Shown: positions 28,001-37,696 of the stretch, piece after piece
How positions within the stretch are numbered: position 1 is the stretch's first letter
Layout of the letters: every line of letters begins with the position of its first letter
Source: Sipunculus nudus
Lineage: Eukaryota; Annelida; Sipuncula; Golfingiida; Sipunculidae
DNA length: 64,000 nt
Direction: 5' to 3'
Assembly: GCA_026874595.1 (NCBI GenBank)
Contig: CM049316.1
Location: forward strand, 12,826,839 to 12,890,838
The notes under the pieces: generated by a model
Seen by the model: the letters and a program-made list of their open reading frames with translations, nothing else
Databases searched by the model: none
Told to the model about the DNA's origin: nothing
Program-made: the position numbers and the translations under genes

Positions 28001-31000
28001 TCTAAGTATTTCACCTGGATTCTAATCATTAAGTTGCAACCAGAAAACCTCACATGCTGTAGGGGAAGTACATGAAATTATTATTAATTCCCCTCAAATA
28101 CAGACTGAGAATCACAAATTAGAATCTATGTGACTGCAGGTGAAGTAACAGATAGATATCACTCATACGAAGACTAGATATCACTCATCAAGACCTGTTC
28201 TTCATTCCAGACAAGCAGTGATGAAGGCTACTGAAGTGTCACCTACCACTTACCAGCAAAGCTGATAGCCTCTGCCAGGAGTATATTCCTTCATCAACAT
28301 TTGTGTTTTTGTGTGTGTGTTTGTCCATAATACAACCCACCCAATCATGAAAGGATTCTCATGAAATTTTCAGGGCATTTTGAGAATGGGCCAATGAAAA
28401 ATTGATTAGATATTTGTGTTGATCAAGCCCAAGAACAGGATTCAGGAACTCCATCAAGGTATATTCACAAATGTAGAGTCACTTATGCAAAGATGATTCT
28501 TTGAATATGGACCAAATAAATGAATGCAATATGGACCCCATGGCAATGACTAATTCTAGTTGCTTATTTACAGATATTTCATGTAGGGTGGCAGCTACTT
28601 CCCCCACAGTGTCACTCAAGCAGTGTAAAAAGCCTCCAATATTCCAGTGTTTATCTTGGCTGGAATCTGGATTAAAAAAGATCATTGGGCTTTAAAAACA
28701 CAACATATGAAAATCATTTAGAATAAATCAGGATCTCAGGCAGCAAGAATGCGAGGAAAAAAAGCTTAGCATTCCTGAATCTGTCTGTTGTGAACCTAAA
28801 ATATTTCAAGTGCAAAGCTTGACAAGGTGGCAGCATCATAGGAGTAAAGCCCAAAAGACTGGAATTCAGTAATCTTTTGACAAAATTTAAATGCCAAATT
28901 CATTCAATTCTTCATTTAAAAAATAAATTTGATACTAAGTTCTTTCTTCTATAAATCCTCTTAGCATGTAAGTTTGGCCAAATCAGATGTTTTTGGGGAT
29001 GACTTTTGATCTTAAAGATATACATTTATATACTCTATTATCAATTTATCAAAAAATATTCTGAAATATATTTCAGTTTATGTAGCTGCTGGCAGCATAG
29101 TTTTACAGAGTCTTTACAGTATGGCAATTTTGTTAAACTTTGACAGGGTCACATTTGTTAGTAGCTGACTTTGATTAACTTTGAAGCCAAAGATTTGCTT
29201 GTGAACATGCCATGGCACAGAGGTATGTAAAGCAAAACCTTAGGTCCACACGGACACATTTATATTTAGATATTTGCCTGAAAGTTCTGGCTCGGAACGG
29301 TCATATCAAAATAACCATTGTCATTTGTTATAAAGACCTAACTTAGTTCAGAGCAATAAAAAGTAACACTTAGCTCATATTCCCAATCATTTAATAAATG
29401 ATTTTTATAAATTTATGACATTTAATATGATTTATTATTTTTATATATTCTAAAAGGTGTATCTATGTCAATAACATTGCTTAGTGATGTATGTAGATTT
29501 AACTAGTCATTTAACTAGAAGCATGATTTGTTTTAGGATTCGCAACCAGATGTTGCCACCATACAGGCTTGCATGCAAGACCCTGACATGTGCATTTATG
29601 CTTATAACTGTACTTTACTGTATGTTTAATTATACTATTGCACATGTAAGCTACAGTAGTAAGTAACTGTCAAGGTCTTTGTGCTTTAATATTGAGATAC
29701 AAAAACTATTGTTTACTCTATAATTAAGACTTGGAACAGAAGCTTACTATTCCTTCATGCATATCTATGTATGTTTTTCAGTTTCACGAAAGCTGCCTGT
29801 TAGGTCAGTAAGCAGTACCAGGCCAGACACAGTATAATGTCAGTGTGTGATTCACAGCTAGTTCACATTATCAATGACGTGATAGGCATTACCTGAGCCA
29901 GTTAAATGACATGAAAGGAAACTGTGCATACCTTATGATAACTTATGCCTACATATGTCCTTAGTGTCATTATATTATATTGGTCAAAACGTTTGTTGAT
30001 TATATAAGATAGAACCGCTACACTTTATTTAAAAGGAAATTGTTCTAATTATTTATTTTTTAATCAGTTATTATTCAATCAATCTGTGTCATCATGTCAT
30101 CAGTCATTTCATGAAATGCCTAAACATTTCAGTCATTCAGCGTAATGCCTGTGACCACCAGTCATTACATTTTAGTCAGATTCAACAGACCGGCAATGAA
30201 AATAGCTATCAAATGAGTTGTCAAGTCAAAGCGTTAAGAATATTTATGGTGCTGGAAATTAATAAAAAAAATTTCTGACAAACTACATTTGTATTCCATG
30301 TTCTTTATTTGTATTTAAAATATAAATTTATCTTCACTCACTTTGAATATTTATATTTGGAGGAGACAAGCTATCATATTTGTATTTGGTACACTGTATT
30401 TGACCCTAACCGTGATAATTGGGCATAAATTTCAGCCATTTCAAAAATGACTGAACATTTCAGTTATTTTCATGTAATGACTGGTGATCAAAGGCATTAC
30501 ACAAAATGACTGAAATGTTTTGGCAATTAATGAAATAACTGTTTTCAAAGATTGACTGTAACATGTAAAGTGCTACTGGTATGCAATTCATTTTTTTAAG
30601 TTGGTGCACCAATCTTAATACAGTAATCATTTTGTTATTCCTATTTGTTATCAGTGTACTTCATCTACTAACACCTTGTTGTTCCCTATCCTTTACTTAT
30701 TTCCGGAGTGAATGTCGAATCACTCACACACCCCTGGTTAGCAAACAAGGTTAAGAGGGCGATATAGTTGATGGGGATAGAGAGAAAAAAGGGGTATAGT
30801 TTTTTAGGGGGTTTTCAGTACATATATAACAACTGTTTACTGACTCCTGTTTCACTCATGATATTTGTTCATGTGACATCTTGAACTTGGCTGCGTGGAA
30901 GTACCTGGAAGAGATGAAATACATGAATTATTAGTACATTTGACATGACATGCAAAGACAGCATGCTGGATTGGGTCTCGAACCACTGACCGGAGGCATA

Positions 31001-34000
31001 CAAGTCCAATTGCATAACCACTATGCCACACAGAACTTGTTGCAGAACCGGGGAAAACGGGGGTATTTAAACCTGGATTTAAAAATGTAATCACGTGGTA
31101 CACTGTGGGGTACTACTTCACCAGGAGTCATGATCATGTGATCAGCGAATCAACTTCGAACGAACACCAAATCGATCGCTTGGTGTAACTAGTTGAAAAA
31201 TAAATCAGGAGAGTAAAAGGTAAAGATGAATGATTGTTTACTTTGGTAATTAGAATGAATATGAGTAAATTTTGGGCGGAGACCCCCAAACCCCCCCCCC
31301 CCCCAGGATATGAAAATCAACATGAGTAAATATATAAACATGAAAAGTAATTAGAATGAATATGGGTAATAATTGGGGGGAGACCCCCCCAAGATATGAC
31401 AATCAACATGAGTAATGATTGGGGGGAGATCCCCCAAACCCCCCCTGTGGGTCCTTGAATTATCTAAAAACATCATATCGAGATGTGATAAATACGACTT
31501 ATAGAGTTATGCGAGATTGTGAAGGTGTGAGTTATGCCAAAAGGTGGGAGTTTCCTGATGACGTATTAAAAAAATAAAGGGAATGATATTACAGTTGAAT
31601 ATGGCGGACATAGAAGGATGTTGATACAACTACATGAGATAGTATATAAAAGATGGGAGCGAATATAGAATACCTCAGGCACCCTGGTTATCAGAACGTC
31701 CTAAAGAGGGCGATACATTTGATGGGGATAGAGAAGAAAAATGGGGTATAGTCTTTTTGGGGTTCATTTTAAATAATAGATGAGTGATGATGTGACTTGT
31801 AACATCCGAGTATCTGACTGTTAGGTATGTCTTGTACCTATCTGATGTCCGGTACTGTTCGATCTGGAAGAGACAGAGATATATGTGATTATTATACATG
31901 ACATTTAATAAACATATCCATGAGCAAGACTCGAACCAGCGACCATCTGCAGAGAAGTCCTGAGCTCTACCACTGAGCTATGAAGATTTGTTGAATGTTT
32001 TCGGAAAATGGGGGTATTTAAGTTTAGACAAAAGATGTTTATGCGTGAATGAACATGATCACGTGAGTTGGTCTCGTTGTCAAAGTGTTGGGGGAAACCC
32101 AAGTTGTGATGACGTCATTTATAGTGGGCGAAATCGTCCTTAGACCAAATCGTCAATTCATATGTTTGACATGAAAATGTGAAGTAGGCCTAGTAAGACG
32201 AGGTACTAAATAGATATGAAAGTGAAAATGGTAACAATGATGTAAAATGATGAATGATATATAATGTGAAATAATGATGGGGGAGACCCCCCAAACCCCC
32301 CTGTATAAGGTAGAATGATTATAATGAATGATAAATAATGAGGAATAATTGGGGGGAGACCCCCCAAACCCCCCTGTATTAGGTAGAATGATAAGAATGA
32401 ATGATAAATAATGAGGAATAATTGGGGGGAGACCCCCCAAACCCCCCTGTATTAGGTAGAATGATAATAATGAATAAGAAATAAAGTGGTATAATGATGG
32501 GGGGAGAACCCCCAAACGCCCCCCTGTAATAGGTAGAATGATAAGAATTAATGATAAATAATGAGGAATAATGATGGGGGGAGACCCCCCAACCCCCCCC
32601 CCCCTGTTATAGGTAGAATGATAAGAATGAATGATAAATAATGAGGAATAATTGGGGGAGACCCCCCAAACGCCCCCTTGTGGGAGGAATAGATGAATGA
32701 TAGATGAATGAATCAGTTGGAAAAGATCGTAGAGAAATGGCACAGGAACGAAGTGAAGTGTAGCGAGATAGTGAATGGATGAGATTTTGTGAGATGGTGA
32801 TTCCTGATGACGTAATGGAGAAAGTAGGGGAAGCCTATGGCAACATGGCGGTGTTGGTTTAGGAAAGACGGAAGGGAGTGGAATACAGGATACAAATGAT
32901 AGAACACTTAGAAGGAATGGACAAATAGACAGTTATTAGTGACCGTATGTGTTACTAAATACATTCATCTCTTGCAATAGACAGGGTGGGCCAGTTATGT
33001 TGGCTGGTTTAGGTGCCTGAGGTATTCTATATTCGTACCAAAAGATGTATTATGTCATAACCTTAGCCATGACAACATGACATTCAGGCCTTCGGAAATA
33101 AACTGATAGGGCCTGAAGTCATGATGGCAGTCACAACAGAACGCCCATTCTAAGGGTCGGATCAAAATATTTACTGTCTGGTATTATTAGGCATCACAGG
33201 CATATAAAGTCGTATTATATGTGCTTAATATCGAAGAAGAACTGTTGTTACACAAAAATAATTACATTTATTACCTCCTTTCATCACTGTGGCACCGATT
33301 CACGTGAAGCGGTACTTCTCATTCAAAACTAAATGTGTCATGGCGCGGTCGTGTATGTAAACTTGGAAGTCGGAAGCCGGAAGCCGGAAACCAAGGAATT
33401 GTCTTATAAATAAAGCAGTTTAAAGCATGTACAAAATGCTAACGCTTCAAAACCGTTTTGTTTTTCCCCGATAGAATAAGATCTTCATTATCATTCTGTG
33501 AAGAAAATAGTGATCCATTCTTTAATCTGAAAGTTATGGATGATTTTGTGCTCGGAAGCCATCTCGGAAGTCAGTCAGAAGTGCTGGGATGTGATCCAAT
33601 GTGTATAACTCGGAAGTCACAGAGACGCACTGGTTAACTTGTGGTCAGTTAGAGCCACAGCCCAAATGCAGTTACATTATAATTATAGTTGCATGCATAT
33701 ATTAAAATTGTTTATGCATGATTCTGCTTTTAATTAGTGTATAATACAATATACATGATACATACGTAATTGAAAAACTATAAATTTTTTTATTTGTAAA
33801 TTTAATATATATATATATACATGTGTGGGTGTATTTTCACGTAATATATTTCGCCCCATCTAGAGCTATGTTTTTGTTAAAGATATTTATAATTACATGG
33901 GGAATGTATTGGAAGGGATTAATTTTTAAAATATGCAATGTAAAGAGGACATTTTGAGGCACCTTAAACAAATGATTATGAGGATTTTCTGTTTTCCGCA

Positions 34001-36350
34001 ACTATTCTCCTACATGTTTTTGAACAATATATTCAAACTTGAGGTTGTTGGGCTTTAATATTTATATTTCTATAAAATTACAGTATAAACTGTAAAGTCC
34101 AAATATTCAAAAGTTCGTAACATGTTAATGTCAATGATGAAATGCGCATCTATACATTTATAACTTGCAAAATGTCACTATTTAAAGGTAGTACTCATTG
34201 TAAAATAATTGATATGTTTAAGTCTTATGACAATCTTTGCATTTTACCGACTTTTGTGATCTGTGAGCGCCCAGGCTCACAGTGCGTGAGTCTGAGTATC
34301 AGCCGAGGAGGCGTGAGATTTTTCACGGTCGATCCCACCCCGAGCTGAGCTCTGTGGGGAGACCGTGCATGACTCGCACGGTAATGCGATGGGTGGGGGG
34401 GGGGGGGGGGATTCCTCAATATACTAGTATATATTTGGATGCTCTCATAGTGGAGTAAATCACCAAATCATGAATTGGAAAGTAAAAAAATATAATAATG
34501 AAATTGCTGGGGAATAAAAAAGTAATCTGAAAAAGAAATGAAAATTGATTACGAATTTATTGGAAAAGAACTCGATAAAATGAGAGATATTATGTCTGAA
34601 TGGGCTTGCGCCCTCTATGGATGCACCACTGAATAATAAATATGGTATAATAAAGTAAAACCCTAATACGGCATTAAAAATAGTTATAAATTACGATGTC
34701 ATTCAAAATAAAAACAGTAATATATTTCCCATACGTTGAACAAATATGAAAATTCAATATATTTTGATCTTTATAAAAATCCATGCATCTGAATATTCCG
34801 TGTATACTCACTATTTTTATTTGATCCTTATATTTTTATCCTCAGAAAACAAAATTGACCGGACTATAGTCGGAATTCTCAATACAGTATAGTACCGTGC
34901 GCTTTCGGACATCCTTCTCTCTGAACTTAATAGTTGCTGGTATCAGGTTCTATAATTAAACAGAATGTTTTATATCTATAACATTTGCTCTGTAACAATT
35001 TATTTTTAAACATTTACTGAACTTTTTCCCCCAACATACGGTAAAAGCGTAAAATATTGATGAGTTAATATAATCTTGTTTTACAAAATGAAATAAAATA
35101 TCAATATAATATTTTATAAAAAAACAGCATCATGAATGTTAAAAAACAGATTGAGTTTATGAAAAATATGTCATATTGAAATAATTGAAAATGCTTGACA
35201 CGTTTGCTGACGATATGATGACCAGTGCATTAGCCATTACTGGCTTCCGAGTTTTACACATCTGGACCATAACCGGGCATTTCCGAGAAAAAAATAGTCC
35301 ATAACTTGGGATGGATAACTTTGATTTTTGCATTATGATAGAAAAAAAAACCTTATTCTATCAATAAAAATAAAATGGTACTTTCCATTGATGTAGTAGC
35401 ATTTTAATTATGCTTCGATCATTGCTTTATTTTAAAAAATCCTTGCTTCCGACTTCGGACTTCAGAGTTTTACACATAGCCGTTTGGGAATCCCCTACCG
35501 GAAGTTATGGTTCTCCCGCTAACAGACGTGAAGACGAGTTTTTCGAGTAAAACCAGCCTCGGTATTAGAAACTGCTGCACGAATACACGTAAGTCAACCG
35601 TAGATGTAATAATTATTATTTTCCCCAACAGAATAACGTCACTTTTTGTCTTAACTCAGGAAAATGACAGCTCGAGAAGTAGATGAAGATGAAAAAGTAG
35701 TGTCAGAAATGGCGTGCACATCTGCACATACTAGAATTGATGCGAACCCAATAGCTTGTACTGTCACCCCATCGTCTTCCGTATATCTAAAATCGACGTT
35801 TGGGGTGACAGGCTGTCGCTAGTCATAACCTGTGATTGAGTATAGGTAAGAAAGTGATATTTGAGTAGTATTATAGGCAGTTATATGTTAGAAAGCGTTC
35901 CTTGTTGTGTGACATGGCATAGTCCGCGCTGTATAGGTGCGTGAGTGATTCAACATTCGGGCCCTTATTTCCTTTAGCCAATATGTAGCCTGGATTCTAA
36001 AGTCGCTTCCTCACTGGCCCCACCTGCATTTGTCCCTACCTCTCATGAAGGGACAACTGCAATGTAGGGACACTAAATGTACCACAGCTGTCCCCTCAAG
36101 ACAAGTTTTACAGTATATCCAGATAATCCAAAGTCGGGGGACTGGACCTACACATGGTACTGGGCGATATTAGAAGAATATAAAGTACATAAACGGCGTC
36201 ATTCAAACTACCTTTATCTTCTTGTGTGTCAAAGTCTCCATTTATTGTGTCGGAGACCCGTCTATAATAAGCAAGAGTCTGCTCATCCAAGCGACCTATT
36301 CGGCCAGATTTACTGTGAAGTCCGCCTCTGGTATCATGTTGTGAAGCCAT
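10213..36350 (-). CDS. NOP9: Gene model: NOP9, nucleolar Pumilio-like RNA-binding protein (11 coding exons, complete)
   Basis: Joined exons (36350-36212, 25896-25450, 23868-23764, 23218-23080, 21966-21777, 20242-20114, 19349-19200, 14559-14323, 13735-13468, 12852-12770, 10467-10213) give 713 residues plus stop, close to the 636 of human NOP9. Every intron is GT-AG and every phase agrees. Recognised from memory of the family by blocks such as LDEQTLAYYRRV near the N terminus, DESGSHLVEQVL, DPKGSHVIDVFF and SRNGSRAIDVIW, which are Pumilio-like helical repeat cores, followed by a lysine-rich tail. In yeast Nop9 is a nucleolar 90S/pre-40S factor that binds the 20S pre-rRNA near site D and blocks premature Nob1 cleavage; the same role is inferred here. 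Odd points: a 10.3 kb first intron, an acidic insert at residues 421-433, and a weak GTTAAG donor after exon 7. Transcribed divergently from AFG3L2. Confidence 0.93.
12035..12543 (+). repeat. Simple repeats in NOP9 intron 10: G12 run and (CA)n
   Basis: G run at 12035-12046 and (CA)14 at about 12515-12543. Confidence 0.9.
12235..12440 (+). repeat. Dispersed repeat, copy 1 (other copy 28283-28495)
   Basis: Both copies share, in order, GTGTGTGTGT, AATCATGAA.GGA, GAAATTT..GGGCATT, GAATGG.CCAATGAA and AACAGGATTCAGGAA-like blocks, then TATTCAC and ACTTAT. Both lie in NOP9 introns in the same orientation. Family not identified. Confidence 0.65.
12770..12852 (-). CDS. NOP9: NOP9 coding exon 10, lysine-rich tail
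   Basis: Residues 602-629, GQEKKKKKRKKTETPDDG then EESASDLLLP. Short exon (83 nt) supported by acceptor TTTCCAG, donor CCA|GTAAGA and exact phase agreement (1 in, 0 out). The basic run is a likely nuclear/nucleolar localisation signal. Confidence 0.8.
13091..13173. repeat. 14-bp perfect inverted repeat in NOP9 intron 9
   Basis: ATCAGACCAATGAG at 13091-13104 and its inverse at 13160-13173; a third related AATCAGACTAATGAG lies at 13212. Probably a decayed transposon end. Confidence 0.7.
13468..13735 (-). CDS. NOP9: NOP9 coding exon 9
   Basis: Residues 513-601. SRNGSRAIDVIWAAATLRQK (521-540) is the signature last repeat of the family, and DKFGFYVFRNLSLSQY corresponds to human DPFGHHVARNVALTTF. 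The end, NNAKKRKLFGDLLD, corresponds to the human C terminus; human NOP9 stops soon after, while this protein continues into a basic tail. Confidence 0.93.
14323..14559 (-). CDS. NOP9: NOP9 coding exon 8
   Basis: Residues 434-512, phase 0 to phase 0. VNLHGSLLLQHMLQFGNPRL resembles human LGSLLLQHLLHFSTPGL, and DPKGSHVIDVFF (483-494) is a Pumilio-like repeat core. Acceptor TTTATAG|GACTC, donor AAA|GTATGT. Confidence 0.92.
16024..16185 (+). repeat. G13 then (GA)n purine tract in NOP9 intron 7
   Basis: A G run is followed by about 130 bp of GAGAGA and GAAAGA repeats. Produces long Ser/Leu-rich and Arg/Glu-rich spurious frames on both strands. Confidence 0.95.
16316..18560 (+). repeat. ~656-bp diverged repeats in NOP9 intron 7
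   Basis: ACTTGAATAAAATCTACAGT-type starts at about 16,322, 17,290 (diverged) and 17,949. CAGTGGTTTTGATATTAG blocks at 17,731 and 18,387 give a period near 656. A partial fifth piece (CATAATTTCTGGCATGTACA) lies at 15,150. The last unit runs into the (CGGA)n tract. Confidence 0.75.
18586..18656 (+). repeat. (CGGA/CAGA)n tetranucleotide tract
   Basis: About 70 bp of GACGGACAGACGGACGGACG-like repetition at the end of the 656-bp repeat. A shorter related tract is at about 19,546-19,567. Confidence 0.9.
19200..19349 (-). CDS. NOP9: NOP9 coding exon 7, acidic insert
   Basis: Residues 384-433: CLLKAFHCYEPAERQTKCVP, which matches the human LLLEAFHC block, then YDKYYKVL and an acidic run of D/E/S at 421-433. 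The donor is read as AAG|GTTAAG, which is weak at +3. If the intron were retained, translation would end ten codons later (VKDETFENLN then stop). Exon boundaries are clear upstream and somewhat less certain at the 3' side. Confidence 0.8.
20114..20242 (-). CDS. NOP9: NOP9 coding exon 6
   Basis: Residues 341-383 (129 nt, phase 0 on both sides): LELVFTELSDSIEDLLAL, then YHVGILVKLAEACSRLGAKQ. This corresponds to the human ELSPVLEAVLAQGHPGVVIAL region in order and spacing. Too short to stand out as an ORF, but the acceptor (TGTTTCAG), donor (GTATGC) and phase fit its neighbours. Confidence 0.85.
21777..21966 (-). CDS. NOP9: NOP9 coding exon 5
   Basis: Residues 277-340. The acceptor used is TCCACAG|ACTGCC; a second AG 9 nt inside the exon would break the frame. 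Contains DESGSHLVEQVLSSL (284-298) and EGHLKGKLVILASH, matching the family motif in which G-S/G-x-x-L-E-Q-V-L packs against RNA. Ends with HTKDQ before a GTGAGG donor, phase 0. Confidence 0.91.
22004..22190. mobile_element. ~187-bp MITE in NOP9 intron 4
   Basis: Imperfect inverted termini: TATAGTAAAACCTCACCTTA at the left and, inverted at the right, ATACAGTGAAACTTCAAAAG, each followed by a GACCACC block. The size and absence of coding sequence fit a miniature inverted-repeat element. Confidence 0.55.
23080..23218 (-). CDS. NOP9: NOP9 coding exon 4
   Basis: Residues 231-276, including EYVTNTRSGPVLQAAILVL, a Pumilio-like helical unit, then KSVKPSLCDTVCQQLI. Acceptor CCTTACAG|AG, donor AGA|GTAAGA, phase 1 in and phase 2 out. 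It aligns in order with the human stretch around the third and fourth repeats. Confidence 0.88.
23764..23868 (-). CDS. NOP9: NOP9 coding exon 3
   Basis: Residues 196-230, a less conserved linker (KIQSAGSDALPK, then VPASLKMLKRLVKKM) that corresponds to the region before the central repeats in other NOP9 proteins. The acceptor CTGTCAG|AG and donor CAG|GTAGGA preserve phase 1 on both sides. The longest open frame across this exon is a different, spurious frame, so the assignment rests on phase and on similarity of the neighbours. Confidence 0.8.
25450..25896 (-). CDS. NOP9: NOP9 coding exon 2
   Basis: Largest exon (447 nt), residues 47-195. It opens with DLFVDNVFKEM after a TTTTTTCAG acceptor and carries the first Pumilio-like units: NQTVSHIVENML (67-78), DRFACHVCETVI (103-114) and HTYASHVVRTVL (160-171), followed by a basic, serine-rich loop. 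The donor is AAAA|GTGAGT, phase 1. The open frame continues on both sides of the exon but reads intron there. Confidence 0.92.
27100..27520 (+). repeat. Diverged tandem repeat with GATCTTGACCTTTGACC blocks
   Basis: CCTGTGATCTTGACCTTTGA-like blocks near 27,109, 27,210, 27,348 and 27,482, each followed by a CCCAAAATCAATAGG-like sequence. Spacing irregular (101-138 bp). Confidence 0.65.
28283..28495 (+). repeat. Dispersed repeat, copy 2
   Basis: Partner of 12235-12440; see there for the shared blocks. In NOP9 intron 1. Confidence 0.65.
30125..30517. mobile_element. MITE-like inverted repeat (NOP9 intron 1)
   Basis: The block 30125-30170 (CATTTCAGTCATTCAGCGTA onward) is inverted at 30472-30517 with a few mismatches. 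Similarity extends weakly outward to about 30,085 and 30,550. About 300 bp of AT-rich sequence lies between the arms. Confidence 0.6.
30966..31036 (-). repeat. tRNA-like SINE head, copy A
   Basis: On the minus strand the A box TGGCATAGTGGTTA (31015-31028) and the B box GGTTCGAGACC (30974-30984) are at tRNA spacing and the D arm can pair (GCAT/ATGC). Acceptor and anticodon stems do not pair, so this is not a functional tRNA gene but an RNA polymerase III promoter relic. Confidence 0.6.
31262..31450. repeat. Three-copy version of the G/C hairpin minisatellite
   Basis: GGAGACCCCC-type cores near 31,278, 31,380 and 31,425 with intervening ATGAAAATCAACATGAGTAA; same design as 32,275-32,690 but a different spacer. 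Confidence 0.7.
31921..31988 (-). repeat. tRNA-like SINE head, copy B
   Basis: Minus strand A box TAGCTCAGTGG (31970-31980), a perfect D arm GCTC/GAGC, and B box GGTTCGAGTCT (31927-31937). The anticodon and acceptor stems do not form. Closer to a tRNA consensus than copy A. Confidence 0.62.
32275..32690. repeat. Six-copy minisatellite with G6-AGA-C6 hairpins
   Basis: GGGGGGAGACCCCCC recurs at spacings of about 73, 73, 75, 77 and 77 bp, joined by AT-rich GTAGAATGATAAGAATGAAT-type sequence. Each core is a self-complementary hairpin. The long minus-strand open frame across it (GGVWGVSP repeats) is an artefact of the repetition. Confidence 0.9.
34258..34390. other. GC-rich structured segment with stacked hairpins
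   Basis: CTGTGAGC-GCCCAG-GCTCACAG forms a hairpin at 34261-34282. A longer stem at 34324-34367 combines CACGGTC/GACCGTG, CCCAC/GTGGG and GAGC/GCTC. Stands out from the AT-rich intron around it. May be a repeat or a structured RNA; family not recognised. Confidence 0.55.
35664..35822 (+). other. Small ORF of 52 codons flanked by splice-like sites, within NOP9 intron 1
   Basis: ATG ACA GCT start, encoding MTAREVDEDEKVVSEMACTS and ending TFGVTGCR. A TTAACTCAG precedes it and a TAG|GTAAGA follows at 35846; another donor-like CAC|GTAAGT lies at 35589. It lies about 500 bp from the NOP9 start and is antisense to NOP9 intron 1. Could be part of an upstream untranslated exon of AFG3L2, a separate short transcript, or chance. 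No homology recognised. Confidence 0.25.
36212..36350 (-). CDS. NOP9: NOP9 coding exon 1 (start codon)
   Basis: Encodes residues 1-46, starting MASQHDTRGG and containing LDEQTLAYYRRV, which corresponds to the conserved N-terminal helix before the first Pumilio-like repeat. The start is supported by an in-frame TGA two codons upstream. The donor is AAAG|GTAGTT, phase 1, and joins exon 2 to give EDK-DLFVDN. An untranslated exon farther upstream cannot be excluded. Confidence 0.87.
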
Positions 36351-37640
36351 GTTTCAACATTCCCAAGGTACCGACTAAAACCGGGATGTCGAAAGTCAGA
36401 TGATGGAAGTCAAAATACGCGACACCCTGATAGAATTCACAAGATGCGAATCCTCTGGCAGAATTAAGCCATGACGTTTGAGACACGAGGAATACCCTGG
36501 ATGTAAATTAGCAACAAAAAAGAAACTTTGCTTATACTAGTATTTCTTCTTCCTTTCTCAGGCAGTGTGTAAATCCCGGACCCCATGGATCCTGGACCCC
36601 CCCCAAAAAAATCAATTTTCACATTTTTTCATTATTTATACTGATAAAGACACCCCTGTTACTGATATAAGAACAGAACTTAGTCCCTAATTGTTGCAGA
36701 TGTGTAAATAACCGATTCAATGAAAGATTTAAGTATACAAAAATACTTTATTGGAGACTGACCTCAACTGCTTGAGCAACAACTTTTGGCGGACCCCAGT
36801 AACTACCATTCATATTTCTATATTTATGACTCAATGAAAAAAAGAATTAGCAATCATGTCACACATTAAGGCCAAGTATAAAGATTTATTATTTTAGTTT
36901 AAAAACATAACAGTTGGGGCATACTCTAGAGAATTAGAGTATTTGACAAAGTGCGCCACTGGTCATTAGAGACCTAAGATTGATTTATGACAGAGATCTT
37001 CTACATAACACAGGTTTCGCGTTCCATTCTTGAACAGCCATACGATTTGAAGTTGGCAATAACATAATTACCCTCAAAGAATTGTTGACTGCTTGCGCCC
37101 AGATAAAAACACATGGATTTTATAAATTTCCTTATTATACCTAAAAAAACGATAGACATATGGAATAAATAGCAAATCTATAATATGAATATAAAGAATA
37201 CATAAACGTAAAAATATAGATACAAAAACCTGCATGGGTGTTATGCCTAACCAAGATGTTAAATATGTACTAAAGAAATTGTAAAAAAAAGGGCCATAAC
37301 TTGTAATCAAACCACTGATATTCAGTGTATTAGACATCACACCTACCTACAACCACTCTTATTTATATTTAGACTGACCCATTAATAGGCCACCCCAATA
37401 GTAAAGTAGGGTGTCCTGGGGAGGTCAAGATACCAGGGCTCATCACTTTTGGTTTAAATAGCGCTTAGAGTGTCTAGACGTGGACAAAACCAACTTTTAT
37501 TGGTTAGATTAAACCGTGACACAAGCGCTCTTTTGTCTGATTCTTGGCTCTATGCCTGATAAAGAAATCTGAATTATATCATTTTTTACCGTGACTGGAA
37601 ATCAATGTTTAAAATCTAAATTATATATATATATATCATA

Positions 37641-37696
<56 letters not shown>

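Larger units (their letters stand above)
30707..31659. mobile_element. Diverged second copy of the composite element
   Basis: Shares with the downstream copy, in the same order: a GAGTGAATGTCGAATC start resembling the TIR, CCCTGGTTA, GAGGGCGATA...TTGATGGGGATAGAGA, a minus-strand tRNA-like block, GGGGGTATTTAA, a G/C minisatellite and TTCCTGATGACGTA. Offset between copies about 950 bp for the first half. Its right TIR is not obvious. Confidence 0.55.
31660..33035. mobile_element. 1,376-bp composite element with perfect 24-bp TIRs (NOP9 intron 1)
   Basis: Positions 31660-31683 (CGAATATAGAATACCTCAGG, then CACC) are mirrored exactly at 33012-33035. Inside are a tRNA-like sequence on the minus strand (31921-31988) and a six-copy minisatellite (32275-32690). 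A second, diverged copy lies immediately upstream. Contains only spurious ORFs. Confidence 0.68.
25897..36211 (-). other. NOP9 intron 1 (10.3 kb)
   Basis: From donor AAAG|GTAGTT to acceptor TTTTTTCAG. Besides the elements listed separately (27,100 repeat, 28,283 repeat, 30,125 MITE, composite elements, 34,258 hairpins, 35,664 small ORF) it is AT-rich sequence with no gene seen. A CGGAAGTCGGAAGCC-type short repeat lies at 33,365. Confidence 0.75.

Noticed and set aside
30966-31988. Two tRNA genes on the minus strand
   Set aside because: A and B boxes and D arms are present, but acceptor and anticodon stems do not pair; they are repeat heads.
32153-32743. 196-codon minus-strand open frame
   Set aside because: It is a translation of the G/C minisatellite (repeating GGVWGVSP); no start context, domain or splice partner.
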